Assembly: GCA_024234265.1 (NCBI GenBank)
Contig: JACKOM010000013.1
Location: 1-64,000 of the forward strand
From: Oceanospirillaceae bacterium
GTDB taxonomy: Bacteria > Pseudomonadota > Gammaproteobacteria > Pseudomonadales > Oceanobacteraceae
Direction: 5' to 3'
Length of the DNA: 64,000 bases
The translations under genes and the position numbers were made by a program. This document shows, piece by piece, positions 8,573 to 16,289 of this stretch; the stretch's first letter is position 1, and each line of letters starts with the position of its first letter. The notes beneath the pieces were generated by a model. The model saw only the letters and a program-made list of their open reading frames with translations. It did not search any database and was not told the DNA's origin.

Positions 8573-9277
8573 ATGCTGAAAAAATTGCTCTTATTATCTG
8601 TATTACCGGGCATTGTATGGGCCGCTGAAGGTCAGGGCGTGGATGCACTGAACGGTGAGGTGGGCCTGGGAGTGGATAGTGATTCTGATATTCTGTCTAC
8701 TGGGTTAGCCGGTCGTTTAAATATCCCAGTTGCAGGATATATTGGGGTTAGTGGCGAACTGCGGTATGCAGATAACAGTGCCAAAAATGATTATTATGCC
8801 GATGGTCGTGAGCGTTATCTCGGTATTACAGGTTTCGTACGCGATTCTTCTATCGGAAAATTGGCTTTTAACTATACAGCTGCGTATTGGGAAGCGGATG
8901 TGTATGGTGAAACCCTCGATGAAAGTTATAACCAGACAAAATTAAGTGCTGAAGGTTACCTAGGCAGTTTCACACTTGCTGCAGCCAATACACAGGTATC
9001 AGACTTCGGTGATAATAATAGTTGGGATTATTACGATGTATCTGCCGCTTTTTATCCAGCAGATAACGCTAAAATTTCCCTAGGTATGATGGCTGAAGAA
9101 TATAAACTGAATGATGAAGATACCCAGTATGTGCGTTTTAGTTTCCAGCCTATGAATGCACTGGAGTTAAGCGCAGGCTATCTGCGTGATCCTTCTGATA
9201 AAACCCTTTCATTCAGTGCCAGCTATTTCTTCGATACCAAAGTCAGTTTAATCAAACGCGACCGTCAGTACCGTTAA
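8573..9277 (+). CDS. Secreted protein, probable small outer-membrane beta-barrel
   Basis: A 234-residue protein with a clear Sec signal peptide (MLKKLLLLSVLPGIVWA, cleavage after AWA-like WAA). The mature part alternates hydrophobic and polar residues, with many aromatic residues and repeated beta-strand-like segments (GVSGELRYAD, AFNYTAAYWEADVYG, QYVRFSFQPM, SFSASYFFDTKVSL). This suggests an eight-stranded or similar barrel in the outer membrane. I do not recognise a named family. It is monocistronic, with GGAAG ahead of the ATG and a strong terminator just behind. Confidence 0.6.
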   Translation: MLKKLLLLSVLPGIVWAAEGQGVDALNGEVGLGVDSDSDILSTGLAGRLNIPVAGYIGVSGELRYADNSAKNDYYADGRERYLGITGFVRDSSIGKLAFNYTAAYWEADVYGETLDESYNQTKLSAEGYLGSFTLAAANTQVSDFGDNNSWDYYDVSAAFYPADNAKISLGMMAEEYKLNDEDTQYVRFSFQPMNALELSAGYLRDPSDKTLSFSASYFFDTKVSLIKRDRQYR

Positions 9278-9293
9278 GTTAATGGTTTGAGCA

Positions 9294-9324
9294 ATAAAAA
9301 AGGCGACTTAGTCGCCTTTTTTAT
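9294..9324. terminator. Bidirectional terminator
   Basis: GGCGAC-TTA-GTCGCC stem (9302-9316) embedded in AATAAAAAA on the left and TTTTTTATT on the right, making a nearly perfect palindrome. It separates the barrel-like gene (+) from the convergent hypothetical gene (-). Confidence 0.92.
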
Positions 9325-9337
9325 TGCCCGTAAGGCG

Positions 9338-9883
9338 TTAGTTATTTTGCACACCTTTGATTAAATCTGGATTCCAGAAAATCCGCCCGTGTACTTCACA
9401 GCCTAAAAACCCTAGCCATTTCACCAGTTCGTGGTTGCAGTTATTCAATAAAGAATAGGCTACAGGGTAGGGCACAAAATATACCTGATCCCGCGCGTTT
9501 AATACCTGCTGGTTACGGCCCTTAATAAAGGCGTTATTTAATTTTTGCCACAGAGCCTGGCTTTTATGGGCGCTGACCTGAAAACTCAAAGTTTTTTCCA
9601 GTTCAAAGAATAAGGGGCGCATATCCTGCCCTTTTTGCCAGTGCACTTGTTTACGGCCCAGGGCGCCGGGCGTGGGGATTAACATGTTTTTAACCGATGT
9701 ATACAGATCACGTTGCATCAGGGCAAAGAGTTGCCAGTCGCCGTAGGTGAATTCGGTTAATTGGCCATCACGGTAAAAAGCCAGGGCATGGTGCCCCCAG
9801 CTTTTATAACGTAATAAATAAAGGGTTTCGCTGGGGCCGCTGACGTTTGGCAAGATCAAACGGTTGTGGGCGGTGAAATCCAT
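9338..9883 (-). CDS. Conserved hypothetical protein with Cys/His pattern
   Basis: A 181-residue soluble protein with no signal peptide. Two segments are suggestive: SWGHHALAFYRDGQLTEFTY near the N-terminus (His) and LLNNCNHELVKWLGFLGCEV near the C-terminus (Asn-Cys-Asn-His). A His-containing strand followed by a Cys-led helix recalls circularly permuted papain-like NlpC/P60 or LRAT proteins, but the match is by eye only and the family is not identified. It is monocistronic, convergent with the barrel-like gene and divergent from the alpha/beta hydrolase. Confidence 0.6.
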   Translation of the reverse strand: MDFTAHNRLILPNVSGPSETLYLLRYKSWGHHALAFYRDGQLTEFTYGDWQLFALMQRDLYTSVKNMLIPTPGALGRKQVHWQKGQDMRPLFFELEKTLSFQVSAHKSQALWQKLNNAFIKGRNQQVLNARDQVYFVPYPVAYSLLNNCNHELVKWLGFLGCEVHGRIFWNPDLIKGVQNN

Positions 9884-10023
9884 GTTACATCACTCCGGTA
9901 ACAGGCTTGTTTAACGTGTGTTAGCTCTATGAGCTTAGTACAGTTTTAGGTGCCGATACGGACATTTGGTTTTTACGGGCAGGCGGTTATAGTAGGCCCC
10001 AATAAATACAACAGGAAACAGGG

Positions 10024-10845
10024 ATGTCGTTTATTCAATTGCCAGGCGGGGCAGTGCATTACCGCGAGATGGGCCAGGGCCAGACCATTATCTTGTTACA
10101 TGCTAACCCGGGGGATAGTCAGGATTTTGCGGCGGTTATACCGGCCCTGGCGCAACATTACCGGGTGTTGGCCCTTGATTGGCCGGGTTATGGTTTAAGC
10201 CCTGCGCAGGCGGATTTTTGCGGTGCAAGCAATGCTATGCAATTACTGGCGGATTTTATTCAGGTTTTAAATTGCGGCCCTGTAATTCTGCTGGGTAATT
10301 CCCTTGGTGGAAATGCGGCGGTGCAGTATGCAGCCCGCTACCCGCAAAATGTCAGTCGGCTTATATTAATTTCCCCCGGTGGTTTTACCGCGCATAATTT
10401 TTTTACCCGGTTGTTTTGTCGCTGGCAGGCCAGCCGTTTTGCGTTGCCACCCAGTTGGTTTGCCCGTATTTATCTGCGTAAAAAAACCAGTGTGACAAAA
10501 GCTATGTGGCAACGCGCGGCAGGCAGCCAGAGCACTGCGGCAACACGGATTTTAAATCGACGTATCTGGCGCAGTTTTTCCCAACCGGCCAGTGATGTCC
10601 GTGCCCTTGCGCGGAATTTGCGTCAGCCGGTGCTGTTAATTTTTGGGGCGTTTGATCCAGTGATTCCTGCCTGGCGTGACGGGCGGCAGGCCAGGGCCTG
10701 TATTGCGGATGCGGACTTGCATACTCTGCCCTGCGGGCATGCGGCTTTTGCGGAGGTACCGGTTTTATTTTTGGAGAGTGTATTTGCCTTTCTGGATTGC
10801 AGTGCAGATCAATCCGCTGAAAAAAGTTTGCAGCAATATAAATAG
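10024..10845 (+). CDS. Alpha/beta hydrolase
   Basis: A 273-residue cytoplasmic enzyme. LLHANPGDSQDF gives the oxyanion-hole HxNPG variant, VLALDWPGYGLS is the conserved strand, and the nucleophile elbow is GNSLGGNAAVQYA (Ser). The acid is probably the Asp in FGAFDPVIP and the catalytic His is in LPCGHAAFAEVP. The full triad suggests an active esterase, lipase or haloperoxidase-like hydrolase; substrate unknown. ACAGGAAACAGGG just ahead of the ATG provides a ribosome site. The gene is followed by a terminator and then by structured repeat copy A. Confidence 0.85.
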   Translation: MSFIQLPGGAVHYREMGQGQTIILLHANPGDSQDFAAVIPALAQHYRVLALDWPGYGLSPAQADFCGASNAMQLLADFIQVLNCGPVILLGNSLGGNAAVQYAARYPQNVSRLILISPGGFTAHNFFTRLFCRWQASRFALPPSWFARIYLRKKTSVTKAMWQRAAGSQSTAATRILNRRIWRSFSQPASDVRALARNLRQPVLLIFGAFDPVIPAWRDGRQARACIADADLHTLPCGHAAFAEVPVLFLESVFAFLDCSADQSAEKSLQQYK

Positions 10846-10915
10846 CTTGTGACGGGTTGTTGTTTGAAATAAAAATTTCCTGAATATGCACTGTAGCCCT
10901 ACAATCTTTCACTCA

Positions 10916-10947
10916 AAAAATAGTGCCTCTTTTGAGGCCCTATTTTT
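10916..10947 (+). terminator. Terminator after alpha/beta hydrolase
   Basis: GCCTC-TTTT-GAGGC (10925-10938) extended, after one mismatch, by AAAAATAG/CTATTTTT. Ends in a T-run. Confidence 0.7.
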
Positions 10948-10956
10948 CAGATTGAG

Positions 10957-11386
10957 CAGATGTAACCGCTGTTTGTGATGGGCACAAAATGAACGCTCAA
11001 GGGGAGTGTTTTTTGTTGGAGTGAACTATTTGCTTTCTGGACCAGCCGGCCGGTGGCATCAATGTGGGGTTACGGGGGCCTGTGCCCGGCACGGGTATAA
11101 GACCCCCAATAAAAAACCTTTGTAGCTCAACGGTCGGCAATTAAACCGGTTTTTCTTTTTCTGGGAAGGGACTTCCCAGACCCATCCTTCGCTTACACTG
11201 CTGCTTGTTTCCGGTTTTTTACGCGCGTCATGACGCCCACGCGCCATTCGGCATCCTGCCTAGCTCCGCCGGCGCTTTGCTGGCATCCATGCCAGCGACG
11301 GGCTATGCCGCTTTAAAAAACCGGCGCAGCAAGTTCGCATTAAGTATTCTGAGTTAGCGCAGTGATAAATATGCACAAATAAAAAA
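10957..11386 (+). repeat. Structured intergenic repeat, copy A (about 430 bp)
   Basis: This gene-free stretch is homologous to 32657-33150 (inverted) and, over its right 260 bp, to 15312-15570. Landmarks: CTGGGAAG..CTTCCCAG hairpin near 11159; a closing stem CCGGTTTTTT..AAAAAACCGG (about 11211 and 11314); inside it GGCATCCTGCC and GCTGGCATCCATGCCAGC hairpins. It lies between the convergent hydrolase and hisA genes. A minus-strand open frame inside (KKPETSSSVSEGWVWEVPSQ) is probably not a gene because copies differ mostly at amino-acid-changing positions. Confidence 0.85.
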
Positions 11387-11419
11387 GCCCTGAATATATT
11401 AATTATTCAGGGCTTTTTT
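11387..11419. terminator. Terminator at hisA 3' end
   Basis: GCCCTGAATA (11387-11396) pairs with TATTCAGGGC (11404-11413), with A6 before and T6 after. It works in both directions, for hisA on - and for any read-through across repeat A. Confidence 0.88.
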
Positions 11420-11438
11420 CAATATTGGTTGGCGCGTT

Positions 11439-12206
11439 TTAAGCCTGTTGCTGATTCCACTGCAGGCATTCCTGCAGGGTAACTCCGCTGCCACCAAAAA
11501 TATCCAAAGCGCTGCCGATGGTTAAATCCACCTTGCCATTGGAAAGCTCATGCACTCGTTTTAAATCACTTAAATTACGTGCGCCGCCTGCGTAGGTCAC
11601 GGGGATAGTGCAGTACTGGCCAAGTAATTTCACCAGTTCTTCATCTATGCCTGCCTGCAGGCCTTCGACGTCGGCGGCGTGAATTAAAAATTCCGCGCAG
11701 TGTTCCGCCAGGGATTCGAGGGTGGCCTGGTTCACCTGGGTTTGGGTGATGGTTTGCCAGCGGTCGGTGGCAATATTCCAGCCGGTCGCGGTGCGACGGC
11801 AGCTTAAATCCAGAATCAGGCGCTCGCGCCCGGTAATGGCTTTAATTTGCTCAAGGCGCGCCATGCTGAATTCGCCGTTTTCAAACAGGGCGGAGGTCAC
11901 AATCACGTGGCTGGCCCCTGCGTCTAAATAACGTTTGGCGTTGCCCGCGTTTACTCCGCCGCCAAATTGCAGGCCGTTGGGCCATACGGCGAGGGCTTTT
12001 AATACTTCTTCTTCGTTACCGGCACCCAGGGCAATTACATGGCCGCCTTGCAGGTTATTGTCGCGGTAGAGTTTGGCGTAATAGGCAGCATCATAGGGGC
12101 TGACAAAATTGGTGCGCGCGCCACTATCGTTGAGGCTGCCACCCACAATTTGTTTGACCTTGCCCTGGTGCAGGTCGATACAGGGGCGAAATTGGGTCAC
12201 AGGCAT
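11439..12206 (-). CDS. hisA: Eukaryotic-type HisA isomerase (HIS6-like)
   Basis: A 255-residue (beta-alpha)8 enzyme that converts ProFAR to PRFAR in histidine synthesis. The sequence follows the yeast HIS6/plant HISN3 subfamily rather than the usual bacterial HisA: FRPCIDLHQGKVKQIVGG, TNFVSPYDAAYYAKLYRD, LILDLSCRRT, EFLIHAADVEGLQAGIDEEL and GKVDLTIGSALDIFGG are all close to the eukaryotic pattern. The two catalytic acids appear present (D of CIDLHQG and D of HAADVEG). The start is uncertain: ATGs at 12206 and 12209, or an in-frame TTG at 12224. It stands alone rather than in a his operon, which fits this subfamily. Confidence 0.87.
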   Translation of the reverse strand: MPVTQFRPCIDLHQGKVKQIVGGSLNDSGARTNFVSPYDAAYYAKLYRDNNLQGGHVIALGAGNEEEVLKALAVWPNGLQFGGGVNAGNAKRYLDAGASHVIVTSALFENGEFSMARLEQIKAITGRERLILDLSCRRTATGWNIATDRWQTITQTQVNQATLESLAEHCAEFLIHAADVEGLQAGIDEELVKLLGQYCTIPVTYAGGARNLSDLKRVHELSNGKVDLTIGSALDIFGGSGVTLQECLQWNQQQA

Positions 12207-12232
12207 CATCCGGCTGAAAAACAATGGGCGGC

Positions 12233-12261
12233 ATTATACGCATGCTGGCCGGAAGCTTGAA
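12233..12261 (-). promoter_or_regulatory. hisA promoter, -35 inside heptamer repeats
   Basis: On the minus strand a perfect TATAAT (12233-12238) lies about 27 bases ahead of the hisA ATG. With a 17-bp spacer the -35 would be TTCAAG (12256-12261), which belongs to the AAGCTTGAAGCC units of the repeat array. Changes in array length would therefore change sequence upstream of the promoter but not its core. Confidence 0.55.
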
Positions 12262-12364
12262 GCCAGAAGCTTGAAGCCAGAAGCCAGAAGCCAGAAGCCG
12301 GAAGCCGGAAGCCGGAAGCCAGAAGCCGGAAGCCGGAAGCCGGAAGCCGGAAGCCGGAAGCCAG
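12251..12364. repeat. Heptanucleotide array 1 (GAAGCCR)n
   Basis: About sixteen tandem copies of a 7-bp unit, GAAGCCA or GAAGCCG, with two GAAGCTT variants at the left. It separates hisA from the 71-codon gene. A similar array lies 240 bp further on at 12600-12735. Open frames across it are repeat artefacts. Confidence 0.92.
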
Positions 12365-12369
12365 CGCAT

Positions 12370-12585
12370 TTAATAGGTGGAATTGGGTGTGTGGTCCGGG
12401 TTGATATCACCCTGCACTTCTTCCGGGTCTATGCCTGCGGCCATTAACGCTTCACGCACTGTGTTGATTTGCGCCAGCACCCGGCTGTAGTCATCACCAT
12501 ATTCATAACGGGTGACGTCTATGGCCTTGGGCATAAAGGTGAAGGCGATTTTCAGGGCGTGAATTAAATCAGCATGTTGATCCAC
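12370..12585 (-). CDS. Small conserved-looking hypothetical protein
   Basis: A 71-residue acidic protein reading MDQHADLIHALKIAFTFMPK and ending INPDHTPNSTY. It starts with GTG at 12585, with GGAGAT about six bases ahead, so the ribosome site lies just inside the right-hand repeat array. The sequence is predicted mainly helical (IDVTRYEYGDDYSRVLAQINTVREALMAAGIDPEE). I do not recognise the family. It is enclosed between two heptamer arrays and lies between leuA and hisA on the same strand, possibly transcribed from leuA. Confidence 0.6.
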   Translation of the reverse strand: MDQHADLIHALKIAFTFMPKAIDVTRYEYGDDYSRVLAQINTVREALMAAGIDPEEVQGDINPDHTPNSTY

Positions 12586-12599
12586 AGGGTATCTCCATT

Positions 12600-12735
12600 C
12601 AGAAGCCAGAAGCCAGAAGCCGGAAGCCAGAAGCCAGAAGCCAGAAGCCAGAAGCCAGAAGCCAGAAGCCAGAAGCCAGAAGCCAGAAGCCAGAAGCCAG
12701 AAGACAGAAGACAGAAGCCAGAAGCCAGAAGCCAG
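12600..12735. repeat. Heptanucleotide array 2 (AGAAGCC)n
   Basis: About nineteen tandem AGAAGCC units with occasional AGAAGAC or GGAAGCC variants, in the same orientation as array 1. It occupies nearly all of the space between the leuA stop and the 71-codon gene. An inverted GGCTTCCGGC follows at about 12741. Confidence 0.92.
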
Positions 12736-12766
12736 ATTCGGGCTTCCGGCTGCAAGTTGCAGGCTA

Positions 12767-14425
12767 TTACTCCCCGCTGGCTTTGGCCACCGGGGCGGCG
12801 GCTTTTTGCATCACGGCATTTAACAGGGCGGCGAGGGCACCACTTAAGGTGTTTTCGCTGCGCGCAAAACCGTAACAGTCCTGACCATTTACCTTAGCAG
12901 CGATATACATAGCCGCACTGGCGCGGTTGCCTTTTTCGATGGCGTGCTCGTCAAAACTCTGCACGGCAATCTGGCAGCCGAGCTGCTGGCTTAAGGCATT
13001 GGCGAAGGCATCAATCGGGCCGTTGCCTTTGCCCTGCAGCAGCATGCGCTGGCCGTAAATCTGCACCCCGGCGCTGATGCCCTGCTGGTCGTCCCAACGC
13101 ACATGTTCAATGTGATGGGCCGTGCTGGCAAAGGCTTCATTCAGGCAGGCATATATATTTTCGCCTTTCACTTCACCGCCGTTTTTTTCCGCCGCCGCTT
13201 GTACCACAGGGCTTAATGCAAGTTGCATATAACGCGGCAAATTCAGACCGTATTCCTGTTGCAGAATAAACGCCGCACCACCTTTACCGGACTGGCTGTT
13301 CACGCGGATGACTGCCTGGTAATCACGGCCGATATCCAGTGGATCAATCGGCAAATAGGCCACCTGCCAAGGATCGTTTTCAGCACGGCGCGCCAGGCAT
13401 TTATTAATAGCGTCCTGGTGGCTGCCGGAAAATGCGGTATAGACCAGCTCACCAAACCAGGGGTGACGTGGGGAAATCGGCAACTGGGTGCACTCGGTCA
13501 CCACGCGGATAATTTCATCGGCATCGCTTAAATCCAGCTCAGGGTCTATGCCCTGGCTGTAGAGGTTCATGGCCATGGTCACAATATCCATATTGCCGGT
13601 GCGCTCACCATTGCCAAGCAAGGTGCCTTCAATACGATCGGCCCCGGCCATAATGGCCAGCTCAGCGGCGGCCACGGCGCAGCCACGGTCGTTATGGGTG
13701 TGAATGGAAACATCCACAAATTCACGGAAATTCAGGTGGCGTATTACGTATTCCACCTGGTCGGCAAATACGTTGGGGGTGGTCATTTCCACCGTGGCCG
13801 GCAAATTAATAATGCAGCGTTGCGTGGCAGAGGGCTGCCAAACATTTAATACCGCATTACACACTTCCACGGCGTATTCGTGTTCGGTGCCGGTAAAACT
13901 TTCCGGGCTGTATTCAAATTCCCAGTGGGTGGCAGGGTAACGGGCGGCGTAATCTTTTACCCAGCGTGCACCCTGCACCGCCATGGTTTTAATGCCGGTC
14001 TTATCCTGCTGAAAAACCTGCTCGCGCTGCACAATACTGGTGGAGTTATATACGTGTACCACGGCTTTTTTCACGCCCACTAATGCTTCATAGGTACGGG
14101 CAATTAAATGCTCACGGGCCTGTACCAATACCTGAATGGTCACATCATCCGGAATCATATTTTCTTCGATCAGGGCGCGCACAAAATCAAAGTCTGGCTG
14201 GCTGGCGGAAGGGAAACCTACTTCGATTTCCTTCATGCCGATTTTCACCAACAGGGCAAACAGGCGTTTTTTCTGAGCCACGTTCATCGGCTCCAGCAGG
14301 GCCTGGTTACCATCACGCAGGTCAACGGCACACCACTTAGGGGCGTGTTCGATACGTTTGTCCGGCCAGGTGCGGTCAGGCAACTGGATAGGGTGGTAAG
14401 GCTGATATTTGCTGGCGTTAAACAT
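12767..14425 (-). CDS. leuA: 2-isopropylmalate synthase
   Basis: A 552-residue enzyme for the first committed step of leucine synthesis (acetyl-CoA + 2-oxoisovalerate). The TIM-barrel domain carries DLRDGNQALLEPM (catalytic Arg-Asp, substrate and metal) and THNDRGCAVAAAELA plus GTLLGNGERTGN (HxH-type metal site region). The C-terminal 150 residues form the regulatory LeuA dimer domain for leucine feedback. It belongs to the longer LeuA2 type that begins near FNASKYQPYHPIQLPDRTWP. AGGAG lies just ahead of the ATG. It is divergent from an Lrp/AsnC-family regulator 333 bp away. Confidence 0.95.
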   Translation of the reverse strand: MFNASKYQPYHPIQLPDRTWPDKRIEHAPKWCAVDLRDGNQALLEPMNVAQKKRLFALLVKIGMKEIEVGFPSASQPDFDFVRALIEENMIPDDVTIQVLVQAREHLIARTYEALVGVKKAVVHVYNSTSIVQREQVFQQDKTGIKTMAVQGARWVKDYAARYPATHWEFEYSPESFTGTEHEYAVEVCNAVLNVWQPSATQRCIINLPATVEMTTPNVFADQVEYVIRHLNFREFVDVSIHTHNDRGCAVAAAELAIMAGADRIEGTLLGNGERTGNMDIVTMAMNLYSQGIDPELDLSDADEIIRVVTECTQLPISPRHPWFGELVYTAFSGSHQDAINKCLARRAENDPWQVAYLPIDPLDIGRDYQAVIRVNSQSGKGGAAFILQQEYGLNLPRYMQLALSPVVQAAAEKNGGEVKGENIYACLNEAFASTAHHIEHVRWDDQQGISAGVQIYGQRMLLQGKGNGPIDAFANALSQQLGCQIAVQSFDEHAIEKGNRASAAMYIAAKVNGQDCYGFARSENTLSGALAALLNAVMQKAAAPVAKASGE

Positions 14426-14758
14426 AATGGCTCCTAGTAAAAACGATCTGTGTTGCCGGAACTGGATTAGTTGCCTGTGCCGGCTGCCTCGCTGATGTTT
14501 GTAGGTATCTGCTTGGCGTGGTGATTTCCCTATGCTGCATGTGTTTTAAGGGTTGAAGTGCGTCCGCAAGTGCTTGTGGCGTAGCGGCAATCTGGTATCC
14601 GGTTTGTGGCCGGAAACCCTGTTGGGCCTTGTGGGCGGGGCAGGGTGGACTTCAACTTGTTAAAAGTATAAGCCCCTGTTTGGGGAAAATGATTGCAAAT
14701 ATGGCTCTGATAAAGCATAAATTGGCAATAATCTGCTAATTTGTGCGAGGTTTTGGCA
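14426..14758. promoter_or_regulatory. Divergent leuA / Lrp-type control region
   Basis: A 333-bp gap with no gene I can support. On the leuA side, AGGAG precedes the start. G/C-rich segments with short inverted repeats (for example TATCCGGTTTGTGGCCGGA near 14594) could form leader RNA structure. I looked for a Leu-rich leader peptide and did not find one. The region next to the regulator start is AT-rich (about 14690-14745), as expected for its promoter. Confidence 0.4.
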
Positions 14759-15232
14759 ATGAGCGATATTCTGCAGTTAGATCGTACCGACAAACGCATC
14801 CTGCACGAGCTGCAGCGCAATGCGCGTATCACCAACCAGGAACTGGCCGACAAAGTCGGTTTAAGCCCCTCACCCTGCCTGCGCCGGGTAAAAGCCCTGG
14901 AGGATGCGGGCCTGATTCTCGGTCACGTCACATTGTTAGATGCCAAAAAACTCGGCCTGAGCTTGATGGCGTTAGTGCAGGTGAGCATGGATAAACACAC
15001 CCCAGAGCGTTTTGCCAATTTTGAAAGCGCCATCAGCGCCTGCCCCGAAGTGCTGGAATGCCTGTTAATTACCGGCCAGGCGGCGGACTACCAAATTAAA
15101 GTGGTGGTGCCGGATATGGATGCCTACCAGCAATTTTTGCTGGGCAAACTGACCCAGATCGAAGGGGTAACCGGGGTGCATTCGAGCTTTGTGCTGCGCA
15201 AGGTGGTGAATCACAATGCCTTGCCTGTGTAG
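14759..15232 (+). CDS. Lrp/AsnC family transcriptional regulator
   Basis: A 157-residue protein. The N-terminal winged helix-turn-helix reads LDRTDKRILHELQRNARITN followed by QELADKVGLSPSPCLRRVKAL, the standard Lrp signature. The C-terminal RAM/AsnC ligand domain includes CPEVLECLLITGQADYQ-type residues that bind amino acids. I chose the ATG at 14759 (MSDILQLDRTD), with GCGAGG upstream, over a TTG at 14741. Being divergent from leuA suggests that it senses a branched-chain amino acid and controls leuA and itself; this is inference. It is shorter and differs in the C-tail from a global Lrp. Confidence 0.9.
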   Translation: MSDILQLDRTDKRILHELQRNARITNQELADKVGLSPSPCLRRVKALEDAGLILGHVTLLDAKKLGLSLMALVQVSMDKHTPERFANFESAISACPEVLECLLITGQAADYQIKVVVPDMDAYQQFLLGKLTQIEGVTGVHSSFVLRKVVNHNALPV

Positions 15233-15311
15233 GTGGGCGGTGTGAAATATTGTGCTGCCATATTAAGCAGTGGTCATGGGGCTCAATGTTTGTTTTTGTG
15301 ATTTAAAAATT

Positions 15312-15570
15312 TGGCAATTAAAGCGGTTTTTCTTTTTCTGGGAAGGGGATTCCCAGACCCTTCCTTCGCTCACACTGCTGCTTGTTTCCGGTTTTTTCTG
15401 CGCGTCATTACGCCCACGCGCCATGGGGCATCCATGCCCTGCTTCGCCGGCGCTTTGCTGGCCTCCCTGCCAGCTACGGGCTATGGCGCTTTAAAAAACC
15501 GGCGCAGCAAGTTCGCATAAGGTGTTCTTAATTAACGCCGTGGTAAATCGGCATAAATAAAAAAAACACT
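15312..15570 (+). repeat. Structured intergenic repeat, copy B (about 260 bp)
   Basis: Homologous to the right part of copy A and to the inverted copy C. It shows the CTGGGAAG..TTCCCAG hairpin, the closing stem CCGGTTTTTT (about 15390) with AAAAAACCGG (about 15493), GGGCATCCATGCCC, and GCTGGCCTCCCTGCCAGC. It lacks the left module. It lies between the Lrp-type gene and the leader of cassette array 1. The interval 15233-15886 contains no supported gene. Confidence 0.85.
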
Positions 15571-15668
15571 GCAAAGCTGAAAATATACATTCCGTTTATT
15601 TTCACTGTAATTATTAACAGCCTATTTAGTGCGCGTTTTGCCCGCTGACATTGCGCGCTTTCACCGCC

Positions 15669-15880
15669 GCTGGTAGTGTAATCGGCTTAAAATACAGCAG
15701 TATTTAAAACGGTGTGCCGAGTTAACGCGCATCCCTGGCCAAGTTAACGCGCATGCGCGTTTTGCCGGATGCCCTGCAAAAAATCAGGGGTGGTGTTTTC
15801 AATCAGAATAACGGGATAGGTTGTTTTTTAAGCCTGTCGAAATAACAAAACGCGCATGCGCATAAATAAATTTGTTAGGT
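15669..15880 (+). other. Conserved leader of cassette array 1 (attI-like candidate)
   Basis: This 212-bp non-coding block is homologous to 33636-33839, which precedes the second cassette array. Shared features: GCTGGTAGTG at the left; TTAACGCGCA; a perfect 16-bp palindrome AACGCGCATGCGCGTT (15746-15761); a CCCTG..CAGGG hairpin around AAAAAATCA; GTCTGTCGAAAT; and a final TTAGGT. Here the block ends in GTTAGGT (15874-15880), a correct GTTRRRY core. It could be a degenerate attI, a promoter-bearing non-coding cassette, or another mobile leader. No integrase gene is in the window. Confidence 0.6.
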
Positions 15881-15886
15881 GTACAA

Positions 15887-16147
15887 ATGGATGTCGATAA
15901 AGAGGTAAGAAACGTTCTTAGCGTGTTGCGTAAAAATGTAGTAAATAGCGAGGATGGATCTATTTACGGTGATAAATCTAAGGCTCTTCAAGATATCGAT
16001 TCGATTTTGGCTTCATCATCTGTAGAGGGCATCAAGTACCTATTATTACCAACTGCCAATCTTCAAGAATTATCCATTGAAAATGGCTGGGGCCAAGAGT
16101 TCAATAAATTAGCCAGTCAGCTAGAAAATATTTTGGGTATTTCGTAA
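15887..16147 (+). CDS. Cassette-borne hypothetical protein 1
   Basis: An 86-residue soluble protein: MDVDKEVRNVLSVLRKNVVN, then a middle part with DKSKALQDIDSILASSSVEG and an acidic C-terminus. The ATG is only six bases after the GTTAGGT core, a spacing typical of integron cassettes. The gene ends 26 bases before attC1. Codon use is AT-rich compared with leuA and other neighbours, as expected for a captured cassette. The C-terminal WGQEFNKLASQLENIL looks helical. I recognise no family. Confidence 0.6.
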   Translation: MDVDKEVRNVLSVLRKNVVNSEDGSIYGDKSKALQDIDSILASSSVEGIKYLLLPTANLQELSIENGWGQEFNKLASQLENILGIS

Positions 16148-16173
16148 AGTGGTTGCTCAGTTTAAACTCAATC

Positions 16174-16276
16174 ATCTAACAAGTTGCATCAGCGGACATT
16201 TTTTCCATTGGCCTTTTTGTGCTTTGATAGCACAAAAAGGCCAATTCCTAAAATCCCGCTGTGCAAGGCGTTATGC
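16174..16276 (+). repeat. attC recombination site 1
   Basis: A 103-bp attC. R'' is ATCTAAC (16174-16180) and R' is GTTATGC (16270-16276). AACAAGTTGCATCAGCGG pairs with CCGCTGTGCAAGGCGTT except for an extra T on the left arm, the expected extrahelical base. The central part is a perfect 17-bp hairpin, ATTGGCCTTTTTGTGCT with its complement. This is the most canonical site in the window. Confidence 0.85.
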
Positions 16277-16289
16277 GCAAAGGTAGGTT

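Noticed and set aside
11059..11247. Minus-strand ORF (KKPETSSSVSEGW..) in repeat A, also present in copy C as a plus-strand ORF
   Set aside because: The frame is open in both copies, but most differences change amino acids (R/C, H/N, T/I, W/R), no ribosome site is seen, and structure explains the conservation better.
12251..12735. Possible CRISPR array
   Set aside because: Units are tandem with no spacers, only 7 bp long, and no cas genes are near.
12109..12897. ORFs rich in KPEARSQ or LLASGFW across the heptamer arrays
   Set aside because: Seven-base repeats without stops produce open frames in several phases; these are artefacts.
14426..14758. Leucine attenuator leader peptide ahead of leuA
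   Set aside because: No short ORF rich in Leu codons with a ribosome site was found on the leuA strand.
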